Positions 1-9,975 are shown, counted from the first letter of the stretch. The stretch: 64,000 bases of DNA from Nodosilinea sp. WJT8-NPBG4 (GCA_019359285.1 JAHHHQ010000020.1:186001-250000), one strand, 5' to 3'. Notes: generated by a model from the sequence alone, not told the origin. Translations and numbers: made by a program.

Positions 1-48
1 GCGTTGCTTGATGTTGAGGTCAATAGTGATATGTTCTTGCCAATTCAT
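1..48 (-). CDS. DUF433 family protein, N-terminal fragment cut by the window edge
   Basis: Only the first 16 codons are inside the window. Reading leftwards from an ATG at 48 they give MNWQEHITIDLNIKQR, which matches the usual opening of DUF433 proteins (MNWxEHIxIDxxI). These are small proteins of about 75 residues with a winged-helix-like fold, often next to VapC/DUF5615-type toxins in cyanobacteria, where they act as antitoxin partners. The rest lies to the left and cannot be judged. An open frame on the opposite strand (1-138) is taken as its shadow. Confidence 0.5.
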   Translation of the reverse strand, partial: MNWQEHITIDLNIKQR

Positions 49-309
49 AGGGTCGAGGGAGGATTGGCCAACTTGGTAAAGCTTGGGCCGGGTTTAAGGC
101 TGGAGATTGTCTCTGTAAGAGCGATCGCTGAGCACTGAGGTGATTTTGTTGCAATTTTTGTCAACCACGTTAGAGATTGTTCATGTCGGCTTGGGTCGGG
201 TAACTACTGAATATGCAGCAGCGGCGTTACCATTCTCAAACTTAATTTTTGAAAACCGAGGGCTTTCAAATCAACTTCACATAAGTTATGCTCTTGGATT
301 CTCAGATAA
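49..309. other. Intergenic region left of the ATPase module
   Basis: This non-coding stretch lies between the DUF433 start and the end of the ATPase gene. It contains one HIP1 octamer (121-128) and becomes AT-rich towards the right. I see no convincing RNA gene or terminator. It should hold the DUF433 promoter. Confidence 0.4.
121..128. repeat. HIP1 octamer GCGATCGC (first of many copies)
   Basis: GCGATCGC is the highly iterated palindrome typical of cyanobacterial genomes. Copies recur throughout the window, inside and between genes, for example at 3871-3878. I see none inside the AT-rich ATPase pair (310-2585), which sets that segment apart. Confidence 0.9.
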
Positions 310-1803
310 TTACATCCAGATAGCCTGTGCAACAGTGCTTCGAATGCGCTTCAAGATTTGTGGCCCAATGTTATCAAGAGTAAGTAGAGCTTCATCATTT
401 GCTTCAGCTAAGTCGGAAACTGTTTCATAGCCGGCTTTTTTTAGTATGTCTATCTGAAAAGGGGTAAGTCCATAAGGATAAGCATTCGACTTTCCAAGCT
501 TTCCTAAGTCCTCACTTAGTATCAACATTTCTCCACTTTCAAGCAATTTGGGAAGATCAAATTTGTACAAACTGCTTCCCTTATGCAACTCCAATGAATC
601 ATCTTTTTCATGAAGCCACATGTTATAAATATCACTTGTAACTCTAGTGCCTGGTATATTTTCTAACAAGGTACACAGATTTAAGCTATATCGTGTTCCA
701 CGGCCTCTCGATTTCATGGCACGTGAAACGTCTTTGATCGAAATGAATCCAGTGTACTCAAGAATCTCTAACGGTTTTGATAATCGCTGAGTAATCTCTC
801 TTAAAATAATTACATTTCTTTTGTTTTGGCTTCCTGCCTCTTCGAAAATGTCCTCTGCTATGGTGATAGCGGGATCAATCATTGGTGCATATATACCGAG
901 CTTGGGCTTAAGCTCCTCAATTAATGGCCAGTAATAATTACTAGCAAGAGCTATCAACGTATTTGTTATACTTGTCAAACCAATTCTGCTATCTATATTT
1001 TCCTCGCCTAATTTATTGCAAGCAAAGAGAAACCCCCTCATATTACCAAGCACGGCTCTTCCCATAAAGCCCGCTACGTTCTCCAAGCTGAATTGACTGG
1101 AAAATGCTTCTTCAGGAAGTCGATCGGAAAATCTCTTTCGTATTATTTCGGCGAAACTAGAGTTATATTCTTTTACCTCGTCATTTTTTGAGACGTCGAT
1201 TACTGTAGCATCGTTATACACATCAAATCTTGTCCCAAATTTTGTTACTCCTGGATAAATTGCAGCCTTGCAAGATATTGTGCTGCTTGATAAAGTTCGA
1301 AATATATCAAAAAATTCATGAAGAGGAGCTTCACGACCAATATGAGCCGCGTCATCGAAGAATACTACTATCCTCTTCCCTGTAGAGCTTGATAAATTGG
1401 ACAATTCTTTTTGTAATGATGTTATGTTTGGTTGAGCTTCAAAAGCTATGTCTAGTTTACCCTCATCCATAGCCTTATTTACAGCATCAATTATGAGCTG
1501 ACATAGCATTCTTTCATACTTTTCACCTTCACTCCTAAGTAACTCAAGATGGCGAAGGCTAATATATATACCAAACGCAGGACTATTCTCTTGCCTAGGG
1601 TACATCTGCCTTGAAGCCTCTATCATAAGAGCACTTTTACCACTACCCCTAGCACCCTTTAAGAGTACTGGTCCGTGGGCAATCAGCTTAGATATAATCC
1701 GCTTTTCTTGAGTTGAAAAAAAGTGAAGCTGCTCAAAATAGTCAGGAGGGCAGTCTTCTGCAGCAAGTATCAAAGACTTATTGTCACTGTTATCATCAGT
1801 CAC
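310..1803 (-). CDS. ORC/CDC6-like AAA ATPase with C-terminal helix-hairpin-helix
   Basis: This is a 497-residue P-loop ATPase of unknown role. Walker A (GARGSGKS) is at residues 50-57 and a Walker B strand (RIVVFFDDAAH) at 144-154. The N-terminal two thirds therefore look like an AAA/STAND NTPase, recalling ORC-CDC6-type ATPases seen in accessory regions. The last 50 or so residues, from about 446, read as a helix-hairpin-helix (TPFQIDILKKAGYETVSDL, then DNIGPQILKRI), which suggests DNA binding. The start is GTG at 1803 and overlaps the stop of the upstream gene by four bases (GTGA), so the two are translationally coupled. Both genes are far more AT-rich than their surroundings, consistent with transfer. 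A role in defence or mobile-DNA biology is inference only. Confidence 0.7.
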   Translation of the reverse strand: MTDDNSDNKSLILAAEDCPPDYFEQLHFFSTQEKRIISKLIAHGPVLLKGARGSGKSALMIEASRQMYPRQENSPAFGIYISLRHLELLRSEGEKYERMLCQLIIDAVNKAMDEGKLDIAFEAQPNITSLQKELSNLSSSTGKRIVVFFDDAAHIGREAPLHEFFDIFRTLSSSTISCKAAIYPGVTKFGTRFDVYNDATVIDVSKNDEVKEYNSSFAEIIRKRFSDRLPEEAFSSQFSLENVAGFMGRAVLGNMRGFLFACNKLGEENIDSRIGLTSITNTLIALASNYYWPLIEELKPKLGIYAPMIDPAITIAEDIFEEAGSQNKRNVIILREITQRLSKPLEILEYTGFISIKDVSRAMKSRGRGTRYSLNLCTLLENIPGTRVTSDIYNMWLHEKDDSLELHKGSSLYKFDLPKLLESGEMLILSEDLGKLGKSNAYPYGLTPFQIDILKKAGYETVSDLAEANDEALLTLDNIGPQILKRIRSTVAQAIWM

Positions 1804-2585
1804 TTTAATATCTCCATTTCCTGAATTTCTTTATAGGCTTCAACAGCAGTTTCTATATCAAGCTTGTTAACTGCATAGCTCACTACAGAGACAATTAGTC
1901 CTAGCGTGGAGACATTGTAGATAGTGCGCCATATTAGATCTCTAGCAGTATCTCTATCAAACGCTGAGCTTGAAGGAATTACTAACTCATGATGCACTCC
2001 TTTGGAAAGCTGAGAATATAAACTTGAAAAATCTCTTTGCAATTCCGCACATAATCTTCTAGCGTCTTTCCTCCTTAGATCAGAGATCCATTCGTCACCG
2101 CTTACATCTTCAACGGAGTCTAAGAATAGATCAAAGCTTTTATGCCATATGAGAGAGGTGTAATAATCACCAAGCAAAGCTCTAGTGGGGTTTTGCAAGG
2201 ATTTATCATCCCATAGGTCTTTAACCTTTTCAGCAAGAACATCACCCTGCCAGCGAATAGAAGACTTGTTGGGTTTATCTATTTCAAAATCAGGTTGCTT
2301 TTGTCTTTCTCTGAGAACTATAAGGCGAAATGGATCGAGCCTGGCGATAAGCGCAGTACATCCCAACTCCAGAATGCTTCTTCCCAAGAAAGGGCCAAAT
2401 AGAGCAACTTTTTTGGGGCTTAAAGACTTCAGCGCTATAAGTTCTTCGACAGCATTATCGATAGAATTTGATAAATGTTCCAGCACTTCGTCAATTTCGC
2501 TGCCATTAGAAACTAGATTTCCGCAAAGTATTTTTGCTAGCGCTGACTGCCCTGGAAACGTATCTTCATCTGTCACTTCAACCAT
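1800..2585 (-). CDS. Unknown protein, partner of the HhH ATPase
   Basis: I do not recognise this 261-residue protein. It is mostly helical and has no obvious catalytic motif. A short hydrophobic stretch near the C-terminus (LGLIVSVVSYAV) may be a buried helix rather than a membrane anchor. It is the first gene of a two-gene unit: its TGA overlaps the GTG of the ATPase gene. The start is ATG at 2585 with no clear Shine-Dalgarno. Its AT-rich composition matches the ATPase gene and differs from the rest of the window, so the pair probably arrived together. Tight coupling to an ATPase suggests a physical partner such as a sensor, effector or adaptor, but nothing in the sequence decides which. Confidence 0.6.
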   Translation of the reverse strand: MVEVTDEDTFPGQSALAKILCGNLVSNGSEIDEVLEHLSNSIDNAVEELIALKSLSPKKVALFGPFLGRSILELGCTALIARLDPFRLIVLRERQKQPDFEIDKPNKSSIRWQGDVLAEKVKDLWDDKSLQNPTRALLGDYYTSLIWHKSFDLFLDSVEDVSGDEWISDLRRKDARRLCAELQRDFSSLYSQLSKGVHHELVIPSSSAFDRDTARDLIWRTIYNVSTLGLIVSVVSYAVNKLDIETAVEAYKEIQEMEILK

Positions 2586-2673
2586 ATTTTAGCTGCTGAC
2601 TTGATCTTCAAATTCATCTTCCTACTTGTTTGATTTAAGGTCTGAAAATGCTCAACCTAAAATACTAAAGAAC

Positions 2674-2703
2674 ATTATAATCATTAAGGCTGAAAAGGGT
2701 AAA
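2674..2703 (-). promoter_or_regulatory. Putative sigma70-type promoter of the ATPase pair
   Basis: On the minus strand a perfect TATAAT (2674-2679) follows TTTACC (2698-2703) with an 18-bp spacer, about 90 bases before the ATG at 2585. It overlaps the 3' end of the DUF4926 gene. The -10 is strong and the -35 is only a partial match. Confidence 0.4.
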
Positions 2704-2881
2704 GTTGCATTAGTTGATTAGCACCGAGTGTCTCGACCGTATAAGTTTTACTACAAGGGTCCACAAAATCAACCTTAAATACAGTTGGCTCATGCACCTC
2801 GACAATGGTACCAACCTGGCCCTTGTACAGGTCAAGATCTGGCGAGTTTTGAGTAAGGGCCACTACATCCAGAAGTTTCAT
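2684..2881 (-). CDS. DUF4926 domain-containing protein
   Basis: This 65-residue protein matches the DUF4926 pattern: an N-terminal LLDVVALTxxxPxxxLYKGQVGTIVEV-type opening, then an acidic beta-rich half ending near LGANQL. DUF4926 proteins are small beta-barrel-like proteins often encoded beside a DUF6883 partner in a toxin-antitoxin-like pair. No such partner is visible: the neighbours are the AT-rich ATPase pair on one side and adenine deaminase, four bases upstream on the same strand, on the other. It may be an orphan or co-transcribed with the deaminase. The function is unknown. Confidence 0.75.
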   Translation of the reverse strand: MKLLDVVALTQNSPDLDLYKGQVGTIVEVHEPTVFKVDFVDPCSKTYTVETLGANQLMQLYPFQP

Positions 2882-2884
2882 AGT

Positions 2885-3901
<1,017 letters not shown>

Positions 3902-4145
3902 TCATTATGGCCCAAACCCCTGGCATTTGTCTGAGGCAAAACGCCAGCAACGGCGCGATCGGTCAAATCAGTGCTGTAATTTAGTCTGGAAAGAGAAAAT
4001 TGAGGCACTACTCAAAGCGGTTGCAATTTCCATCCTAAGGCGCGGTTAGAAATAGGAAATTTTACAGCTGAAGAAGGAGGTTGAGGCCGCTTCGAGTGCT
4101 TTAAGGTCTATGCAAGAACTACCGCATGACTAAGGAGACAATCCC

Positions 4146-4388
4146 ATGCCTTACGAAAATGTAGAAGCTTTGCCCCAAGATACTCAGTCACTGCCCCAAG
4201 AGGCTAAGCAAATTTTCATGGCGGCTTTTAATGCTGCTTCGAGCGACGGTTTTAGCGAAGATGGTGCCCGCGATGTGGCTTGGAGCTCGGTGAAAAACAC
4301 CTTTGCCCAAGATAGCAGTGGCGAGTGGCACTTCAAAGCTGACGACCATGACTCTGGAAGCAGCACCGGTGCAATGCCTGGCAACTAA
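4146..4388 (+). CDS. chaB: ChaB family protein
   Basis: This 80-residue protein carries the ChaB signature (LPQEAKQIFMAAFNAA, then DGARDVAWSSVKNTF). ChaB was first named as a regulator of the ChaA cation antiporter, but its biochemical role is poorly defined and many homologues are stress-linked. The start ATG at 4146 is preceded by AAGGAGAC about six bases away, a good ribosome-binding site. It stands alone on the plus strand between two minus-strand purine genes and is followed by a long hairpin. The C-terminal tail is Gly/Ser/His-rich and probably disordered. Confidence 0.85.
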   Translation: MPYENVEALPQDTQSLPQEAKQIFMAAFNAASSDGFSEDGARDVAWSSVKNTFAQDSSGEWHFKADDHDSGSSTGAMPGN

Positions 4389-4468
4389 GATCCTTTGAGA
4401 GTTAGCGTTAAGCACGAATTGTGACATGAGTGCCGCTCAAACCGGCTTCTAGCTGGACTTTTTGATAT

Positions 4469-4518
4469 AAAGTGGGCATTGCTTCGGCTAAATCTAAAGT
4501 CGTAGCAATGCCCACTTT
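4469..4518 (+). terminator. 15-bp perfect inverted repeat downstream of chaB
   Basis: The arms at 4469-4483 (AAAGTGGGCATTGCT) and 4504-4518 are perfect reverse complements around a 20-base loop, followed by TTTTC. It lies 80 bases after chaB and before the convergent xdhC, so a terminator is the simplest reading. The long stem could instead be a small palindromic repeat element. Confidence 0.5.
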
Positions 4519-4668
4519 TCGTGAAAAACGAAGAATGAAAATACGCCCGGCAGGCTTGAATACTGACAGTTTGGGCTGTCCTAATCCACATTTTACTTGC
4601 CATAGCTAACATCAAATTTATACTTATTATTTCTGATCTAAAAAGAGCCACCTTCTTAGATATATGCT

Positions 4669-5649
4669 CTACTGATACAGGCTTTGACGTAGCCGTTCAG
4701 AAAGCGATCGCCCTGTGCCTCCCCGCTGCACCAAAATCAACTCAGCGCTAATGCTAACCGCAATTTCTTCTGGGGTGAGCGCCCCAATATCTAGCCCAAT
4801 GGGGCCATAGATATTGACTAACTTTTCTCTCGCCACACCCATCTGCTCGATCGCCCCATAAACTTGACGCACCCGTTTTTCGCTGCCAATCATGCCGATA
4901 TAGCGGCAGGGAATAGAACGCTGAAACAGCAGCTGCAAGGCGTCGAGATCGTAGGTGTAACCGCGCGTTACAAGGGCAGCGTAAAGGTTTTGGTGGGCAG
5001 CGAGGGCGGCGATCGCACCCTCAACTTCCCCCGTCAAAATCTGACTGGCCTGGGGATAGTGCTCTGGGTTGGCCCACTCGGGGCGATCGTCCTGCACAAC
5101 TATTTGAAAGCCAATTAGGTCAGCGACTTTAGCGAGTTGAATGCCAACATGGCCTGCCCCAACAATCAGCAGCGTGGGTGGCGGTTCGAGGGTTTCTACA
5201 AAGGCGATCGCCGCATCTACTGAAACAGGTTCATCTGCCAAGTAAGGATCGTGAACTCCGTCTAAGGGCGTCACCAGTGTTACCAACTGCCCCTGATGGA
5301 GCTGGTGCAAAATCGTTTGAGCTAGAGATTTTGCGGCTTCCCCTTGCCATTGCTCAAGCCACACCCGCATATGGCCCCCACAAATTCCCTGAGTTTGTCG
5401 CTGAGCAGCGCCAGAGAGGTCAATCTCGACAAACTGTTTTTCGCCGGTTTGCATCACCTCCTTGGCTTGGCGTAGCACCTTAGCCTCCCCAGCACCGCCA
5501 CCAATGGTATTGAAGGCTTGGCCGTTAGCATCAACGACTAATTTGGCTCCCACTTCGCGAGGGACGGAACCCCTCACGCAGGTAACGGTAGCAAGAACCG
5601 TAGGGCCATAGGCAAGAGCCTGCGCCAGTTGTTGAAAGCAGTTCACCAT
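4669..5649 (-). CDS. xdhC: XdhC/CoxI family molybdenum cofactor protein
   Basis: XdhC binds molybdenum cofactor and promotes its sulfuration and insertion into xanthine dehydrogenase. The 326-residue sequence has the family's N-terminal CVRGSVPREVGAKLVV block, GGGAGEAK, a Rossmann segment (LLIVGAGHVGIQLAKVA) in the middle, and the C-terminal GPIGLDIGALTPEEIAVSI block. It is the last gene of the xdhA-xdhB-xdhC run, starting 85 bases after the end of xdhB. Such maturation factors normally sit beside their client enzyme, which supports assignment of the whole operon. Confidence 0.88.
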   Translation of the reverse strand: MVNCFQQLAQALAYGPTVLATVTCVRGSVPREVGAKLVVDANGQAFNTIGGGAGEAKVLRQAKEVMQTGEKQFVEIDLSGAAQRQTQGICGGHMRVWLEQWQGEAAKSLAQTILHQLHQGQLVTLVTPLDGVHDPYLADEPVSVDAAIAFVETLEPPPTLLIVGAGHVGIQLAKVADLIGFQIVVQDDRPEWANPEHYPQASQILTGEVEGAIAALAAHQNLYAALVTRGYTYDLDALQLLFQRSIPCRYIGMIGSEKRVRQVYGAIEQMGVAREKLVNIYGPIGLDIGALTPEEIAVSISAELILVQRGGTGRSLSERLRQSLYQ

Positions 5650-5733
5650 GAGTTAGACAAATTTTGGATGGCAAGAAACTGGGTTGCTGTTTGAGCAAGC
5701 GATCGCCCCAAAGCCCCGTTTCAACTCAGCGGA

Positions 5734-8064
5734 TTACGACACAACTTCCACAGGTTGCCCCTGCCCCACCGATGCCTTTACCGCCTCGATCGCCCACAGC
5801 GTCGCCTCTGGAGTCGCCGGTAGCGCTAGGGGCACATAGTCGGCATTCCCAAACGCTGCCACTGCGGCGCGAATCGCTTCCCGCACGGCCATCGCCAGCA
5901 TAAATGGCGGTTCGCCCACAGCCTTGCTGCCGTAGATCACGCCATCCTGGGCGGCACGTTCCAGCAGGTGCACGGTGAACTGCTCGGGCACTTCGCTGAT
6001 GGTGGGAATTTTGTAGGTACTGGGGGCAAAGGTGCGCAGGCGACCTTCGTCATCCCACACCAGCTCTTCCATGGTGAGCCAGCCCATGCCCTGCACGAAG
6101 GCCCCCTCGATCTGACCCTTGTCTACCAACGGATTGAGGGATTCGCCCACATCGTGAACGATATCGACCTGGCGCAGTTTGAAGGTGCCGGTAAAGCCAT
6201 CGACCTCTACTTCACAGACCGCTGTGCCGTAGGCGAAGTAGTAAAAGGGGCGTCCCTTGCCCAATTTTGCATCCCAAAAAATGTTGGGAGTGCGGTAGAA
6301 GCCGGTGGCCGAAAGACTGATGCGTTCGCTGTAGGCCTGCTGCACCACTTCGTCGAAGGCTATGCGGGCGCTGGGGTAGGTGCGGCAGTAGATCCAGTCG
6401 TCCTCAAAGACCATGTCTTCGGGGGCGTCCAGATTCAGCATGCGCACGGCGACGGCGGCAAGGCGATCGCGCAGTGTCTCGCAGGCATTCTTGACCGCTT
6501 GGCCGTTCAAGTCTGATCCGCTAGAGGCGGCGGTGGCTGAGGTATTCGGCACCTTATCGGTGCTGGTGTGCATCATGCGCAGGCGATCGCTCTTCACCCC
6601 CAGCGCTTTAGCCGCCACCTGAATCATTTTAGTGTGCAGTCCCTGGCCCATTTCGGTGCCGCCGTGGTTGAGCTGAATGCTGCCGTCGGTGTAGATCAGC
6701 ACTAGCGCCCCGGCTTGGTTGTACATCACTTTGTTGAAGGAAATGCCGAACTTGACCGGGGTGATGGCTAGACCGCGCTTGGTGTAGGGGCTGGTTTCGT
6801 TGAAGGCGGCGATCGCCGCCTGCCGCGCCATGTAATTAGCCCCTGCTTTGGCCTCCTGCCAGACGCGGGCGATGCGGTTGTCAACGATGTCTTGGTCGTA
6901 GTGGGTGCGGTTGGTGTCGCCCTCGCCGTGGTAGAAGTTGCGCTCGCGCACGACATCGGGGGGCAGGTTGAGGGTGCGGGCAACGCGATCGATCACTTCC
7001 TCAATCACGATCATGCCCTGGGGGCCACCGAAGCCGCGATAGGCAGTGTTCGACACCCGGTTGGTTTTGGCGATGCGCCCCTCAACCACCAGGTTGGGCA
7101 CGTAGTAGGCGTTGTCGACGTGGAGCATCGCCCGCCCCAACACCGGAGGCGACAGATCTAAGCTCCAGCCGCCATCCGCTACTAGGGTGACGTTCATGGC
7201 CGTGATAGTGCCGTCGTTGTTAAAGCCGACTTCATACTGACCCAAAAAGCTGTGGCGCTTGCCGGTGATCAGCATGTCGTGGTGACGGCGCAGTCGGCAG
7301 CGAGCGGGTCGGCCAGTTTTGTAGGTAGCCAGGGCGGCCGCCGAAGCAAAGGGGTTCGACTGAGATTCTTTGCCGCCAAAGCCACCGCCCATGCGCAGGC
7401 AGGTGCAGACGACGCGGTTTTTGGGCAGGCCGAGAATGCGGGCAACGATTTCCTGGGTTTCGGTCGGGTGCTGGGTAGAGCTGTAGAGCTGGAGGTTGCC
7501 TTCGCCATCGGGAATGGCCCAGCTGACCTGGGTCTCAAGATAAAAGTGGTCTTGGCCGCCGATTTCGATTTCCCCAGAAAAGGTATGTTCAGCCTGGGCG
7601 ATCGCTGCATCAGGGTCACCCCGGCGAATGACTTGAGGACCGTCGTGGTAGCTATGGGCTGCGATCGCCTCCTTCACCGTCTTAATTGCCGGCAGCGGCT
7701 CGTACTCCACCACAATCTTGGCTGCCCCTTCCCTGGCGGCGGCTTCGTCTTTCCCCACGGCCCAGGCTACGACCTGGCCGTAGTAGCTGATTTCGTCCGT
7801 TGGCAACAGCACTTCGTCGTGGACGATGACGCCAGTGTTGTTTTCTCCCGGCACGTCAGCGGCGGTGAGCACCGTGACGCAGCCCGCCACTGCCATGGCC
7901 GGAGCCACATCTAGCTTGGTGATTCTCGCCCTCGCATGGGGTGAGAGCACAGGATACAGCGACAGCATCCCCGCGGGTTCACGCTGATCGTCGGTGTAAA
8001 CCGCCGTACCGCTGACGTGAGCCACCGCGCTTTCATGACTTTTGGGCTTGCCGACTGGGCTCAT
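5734..8064 (-). CDS. xdhB: Xanthine dehydrogenase, molybdopterin-binding subunit
   Basis: Catalytic subunit that hydroxylates hypoxanthine to xanthine and xanthine to urate. At 776 residues it has the usual length for bacterial XdhB. Visible motifs are GGQDHFYLE (169-177), the molybdopterin loop GGGFGGKE (226-233), and the general-base glutamate in VGEPPFML (E718). The start is ATG at 8064. It lies 89 bases downstream of xdhA, and the spacer holds a GC-rich hairpin. The enzyme needs MoCo, FAD and two [2Fe-2S] clusters, the last two carried by XdhA. Other aldehyde-oxidase-family substrates cannot be excluded, but the XdhA/XdhC context and the nearby adenine deaminase favour purines. Confidence 0.9.
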   Translation of the reverse strand: MSPVGKPKSHESAVAHVSGTAVYTDDQREPAGMLSLYPVLSPHARARITKLDVAPAMAVAGCVTVLTAADVPGENNTGVIVHDEVLLPTDEISYYGQVVAWAVGKDEAAAREGAAKIVVEYEPLPAIKTVKEAIAAHSYHDGPQVIRRGDPDAAIAQAEHTFSGEIEIGGQDHFYLETQVSWAIPDGEGNLQLYSSTQHPTETQEIVARILGLPKNRVVCTCLRMGGGFGGKESQSNPFASAAALATYKTGRPARCRLRRHHDMLITGKRHSFLGQYEVGFNNDGTITAMNVTLVADGGWSLDLSPPVLGRAMLHVDNAYYVPNLVVEGRIAKTNRVSNTAYRGFGGPQGMIVIEEVIDRVARTLNLPPDVVRERNFYHGEGDTNRTHYDQDIVDNRIARVWQEAKAGANYMARQAAIAAFNETSPYTKRGLAITPVKFGISFNKVMYNQAGALVLIYTDGSIQLNHGGTEMGQGLHTKMIQVAAKALGVKSDRLRMMHTSTDKVPNTSATAASSGSDLNGQAVKNACETLRDRLAAVAVRMLNLDAPEDMVFEDDWIYCRTYPSARIAFDEVVQQAYSERISLSATGFYRTPNIFWDAKLGKGRPFYYFAYGTAVCEVEVDGFTGTFKLRQVDIVHDVGESLNPLVDKGQIEGAFVQGMGWLTMEELVWDDEGRLRTFAPSTYKIPTISEVPEQFTVHLLERAAQDGVIYGSKAVGEPPFMLAMAVREAIRAAVAAFGNADYVPLALPATPEATLWAIEAVKASVGQGQPVEVVS

Positions 8065-8102
8065 GGAATACCTCGCTGGGGATTTTTGATTGTGGCTTGG
8101 CT

Positions 8103-8126
8103 CCCCTCTCCTCCCTGGGAGAGGGG
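8103..8126 (-). repeat. GC-rich intergenic hairpin between xdhA and xdhB
   Basis: CCCCTCTC (8103-8110) and GAGAGGGG (8119-8126) form an 8-bp stem, followed by TTGGGGGTGAGG. This motif is a common dispersed intergenic repeat in cyanobacteria. Within the operon spacer it could stabilise or process the mRNA between the subunit genes. Confidence 0.5.
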
Positions 8127-8153
8127 TTGGGGGTGAGGGCTGAGGGAACTGTG

Positions 8154-9614
8154 CTACGGGAATTCCACAAAGAACTTTTCGAATAAATTCACCACCAGGC
8201 GTTTGCGGTACTCGGCGCTGCCCCGTAGGTCAGTCAACGGTGTAAATGCCTCTTGCAGAAAGGGTTTTACGGCTTGCACGGTTGCCAGCGTCCAGGGCTT
8301 ACCCAGCAAAAATTCCTCCGCTGCGATCGCCCTAGCCGGAGTCGCTGCTACTCCGCCATAGCCCAACCGGGCATGGAGAATCCGATTGCCGCCGTCCACA
8401 TCCACCACGAAAGCTGCCGCCACAATGCTGATGTCGTCGGTGCCGCGCTTACCGATTTTGTAAGACTGGCTCAATCGGCGATCGGTGCCAGGAGTAAGAG
8501 CTTTGGGAATTTGCACCGACACAATTACCTCTCCCGGTTGTAATTCGGTTTGACGGTAGCCGGTAAAGAAGTCTGCTAAAGGCAGCGTTCTTTCGCCCCC
8601 AGGGCCAGCCAGCTTCAAAATCGCATCCAGCGATAGGAGAACTGGGGGCAGGTCGCCAATCGGGGAAGCGGTGCCAATGTTGCCGCCCAGGGTGGCCCGG
8701 TTGCGCACCTGCCGAGCGGCAAACCAGTGAATCATCTCGTCCAGGCTGGGGAAGATGCCGTGCAGGTTGGCCTCAATGTGGCTGAGTGGCACTGCCGCGC
8801 CAATTTCGACATAGTCCTCGGTTTGGTGGATCTGCTTCAGTTCGGCGATCGCTTCCAGAGAGATCAACATAGGGTAGTGCTGCCGATGCCAGCTCATCTC
8901 CAGGCCCAGGTCTGTCGCTCCAGCCACCAGGGTGGCGTCGGGGTGCTGCTGCAACAATTCCAGTACCTCTGACAGCTGAGTGGGCCGATGAAACTGCTCG
9001 CTGTGGCCGTTGTTTCGGGTGGTGTAGGCCAGGGGCAAAAGCACGGTGGATGCTGACACTAGCTGTTCTGCAAAGGTATCCTGAGGTGCCGCTGCGGCTA
9101 CCATCTGGGCAGCGCGGCGAATGGGGATGTAGCCCGTGCAGCGGCAGAGATTGCCCTCCACCGAGAGGTCGCTGGGGGTGCCGTCATAGTAGGCGGCAAA
9201 CAAGCTCATGACGAAGCCAGGGGTGCAGTAGCCGCACTGAGAGCCGCCCGTTTCGACCATGGCGGCCTGCACAGGGTGAAGCTGGTCGGCGGTGACGGGC
9301 TCCTTGACAAAGGCAACTTTGGGAATTTGACATTGGGTAATGCCATCGGCGGTCAAGACCTGCCGCCCCGCCACCGCCCCCAAGGGAATCAAGCAGCTAT
9401 TCACCGCTTGGTAGTGGGGTTGGCCGTCAGCCCCTTCGCCAATCAGGGCTACAGTGCAGGCCCCGCAGTCGCCGTCGCCGCAGCCTTCTTTGGTGCCCGA
9501 TCGCCCGCTCAGGCGCAGATACTCCAGCAACGTCATTGCGGGAGAAACGTCTTTAACAGAGACAGGCTCTCCATTAACCGTAAAACTGAGTTGAATGTCG
9601 AGTTGTTGAGTCAC
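8154..9614 (-). CDS. xdhA: Xanthine dehydrogenase, FAD and iron-sulfur subunit
   Basis: Electron-transfer subunit of xanthine dehydrogenase. The N-terminal plant-type [2Fe-2S] domain has ligands C45, C50, C53 and C74 (CGDGDCGAC...C). The second cluster domain has C127, C130, C157 and C159 (CGYCTPGF...NLCRCTGY). From about residue 205 an FAD-binding domain follows, with LVAGATDLGLE and ATLGGNIGTASPIGD, then the CO-dehydrogenase-flavoprotein C-terminal domain. At 486 residues it is a standard XdhA. The start is GTG at 9614. It is the first gene of xdhABC; the promoter should lie in the 9615-9975 gap. Confidence 0.9.
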   Translation of the reverse strand: MTQQLDIQLSFTVNGEPVSVKDVSPAMTLLEYLRLSGRSGTKEGCGDGDCGACTVALIGEGADGQPHYQAVNSCLIPLGAVAGRQVLTADGITQCQIPKVAFVKEPVTADQLHPVQAAMVETGGSQCGYCTPGFVMSLFAAYYDGTPSDLSVEGNLCRCTGYIPIRRAAQMVAAAAPQDTFAEQLVSASTVLLPLAYTTRNNGHSEQFHRPTQLSEVLELLQQHPDATLVAGATDLGLEMSWHRQHYPMLISLEAIAELKQIHQTEDYVEIGAAVPLSHIEANLHGIFPSLDEMIHWFAARQVRNRATLGGNIGTASPIGDLPPVLLSLDAILKLAGPGGERTLPLADFFTGYRQTELQPGEVIVSVQIPKALTPGTDRRLSQSYKIGKRGTDDISIVAAAFVVDVDGGNRILHARLGYGGVAATPARAIAAEEFLLGKPWTLATVQAVKPFLQEAFTPLTDLRGSAEYRKRLVVNLFEKFFVEFP

Positions 9615-9975
9615 ATGCTTTATGCAGCTAAAAACGTATACCTATGGGCCATGAGATTAGTGTTCAACTTAGCGACAATTTAGTAGGCAGAATGACAAAT
9701 TGACTAAATTTAATTTGCGCTTGGGGCACTGACTGAAGCCTTGCTGGACGAGCCGGTGCGTCGGGTGGCGATCGCTGCCGACCTGTCGGCGTGCGGTTCG
9801 GCGGGTAGAGTTTATCAAATTGATGACTCGCGATACCAAAATGGCGATTGGCAAACCAGTTAAGGCGCATCTATCTAAACCTGCGGTGCCTAACCATCGC
9901 TGCGGCCACACCTCGAATTGATGTCGTTGCCCATCGCGATCGGTCATGCTGGAAAAAGCGATTTTCTGCACAACC
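9615..9975. other. Divergent intergenic region between xdhA and the HD hydrolase
   Basis: No gene is supported in this 361-bp gap; minus-strand open frames here lack family features. It must carry promoters for xdhA (left) and the HD gene (right). A 14-bp palindrome GCCGACCTGTCGGC at 9777-9790 could be an operator. I found no canonical GTA-N8-TAC NtcA site. Confidence 0.4.

Noticed and set aside
1..138. Open frame on the plus strand ending in TGA at 136
   Set aside because: It has no recognisable family features, while the opposite strand reads as the start of a DUF433 protein.
5968..7914. Long open frames opposite xdhB (for example 5968-6516 and 7252-7914)
   Set aside because: They are shadows of a GC-rich coding strand with well conserved XdhB motifs; their translations show no family features.
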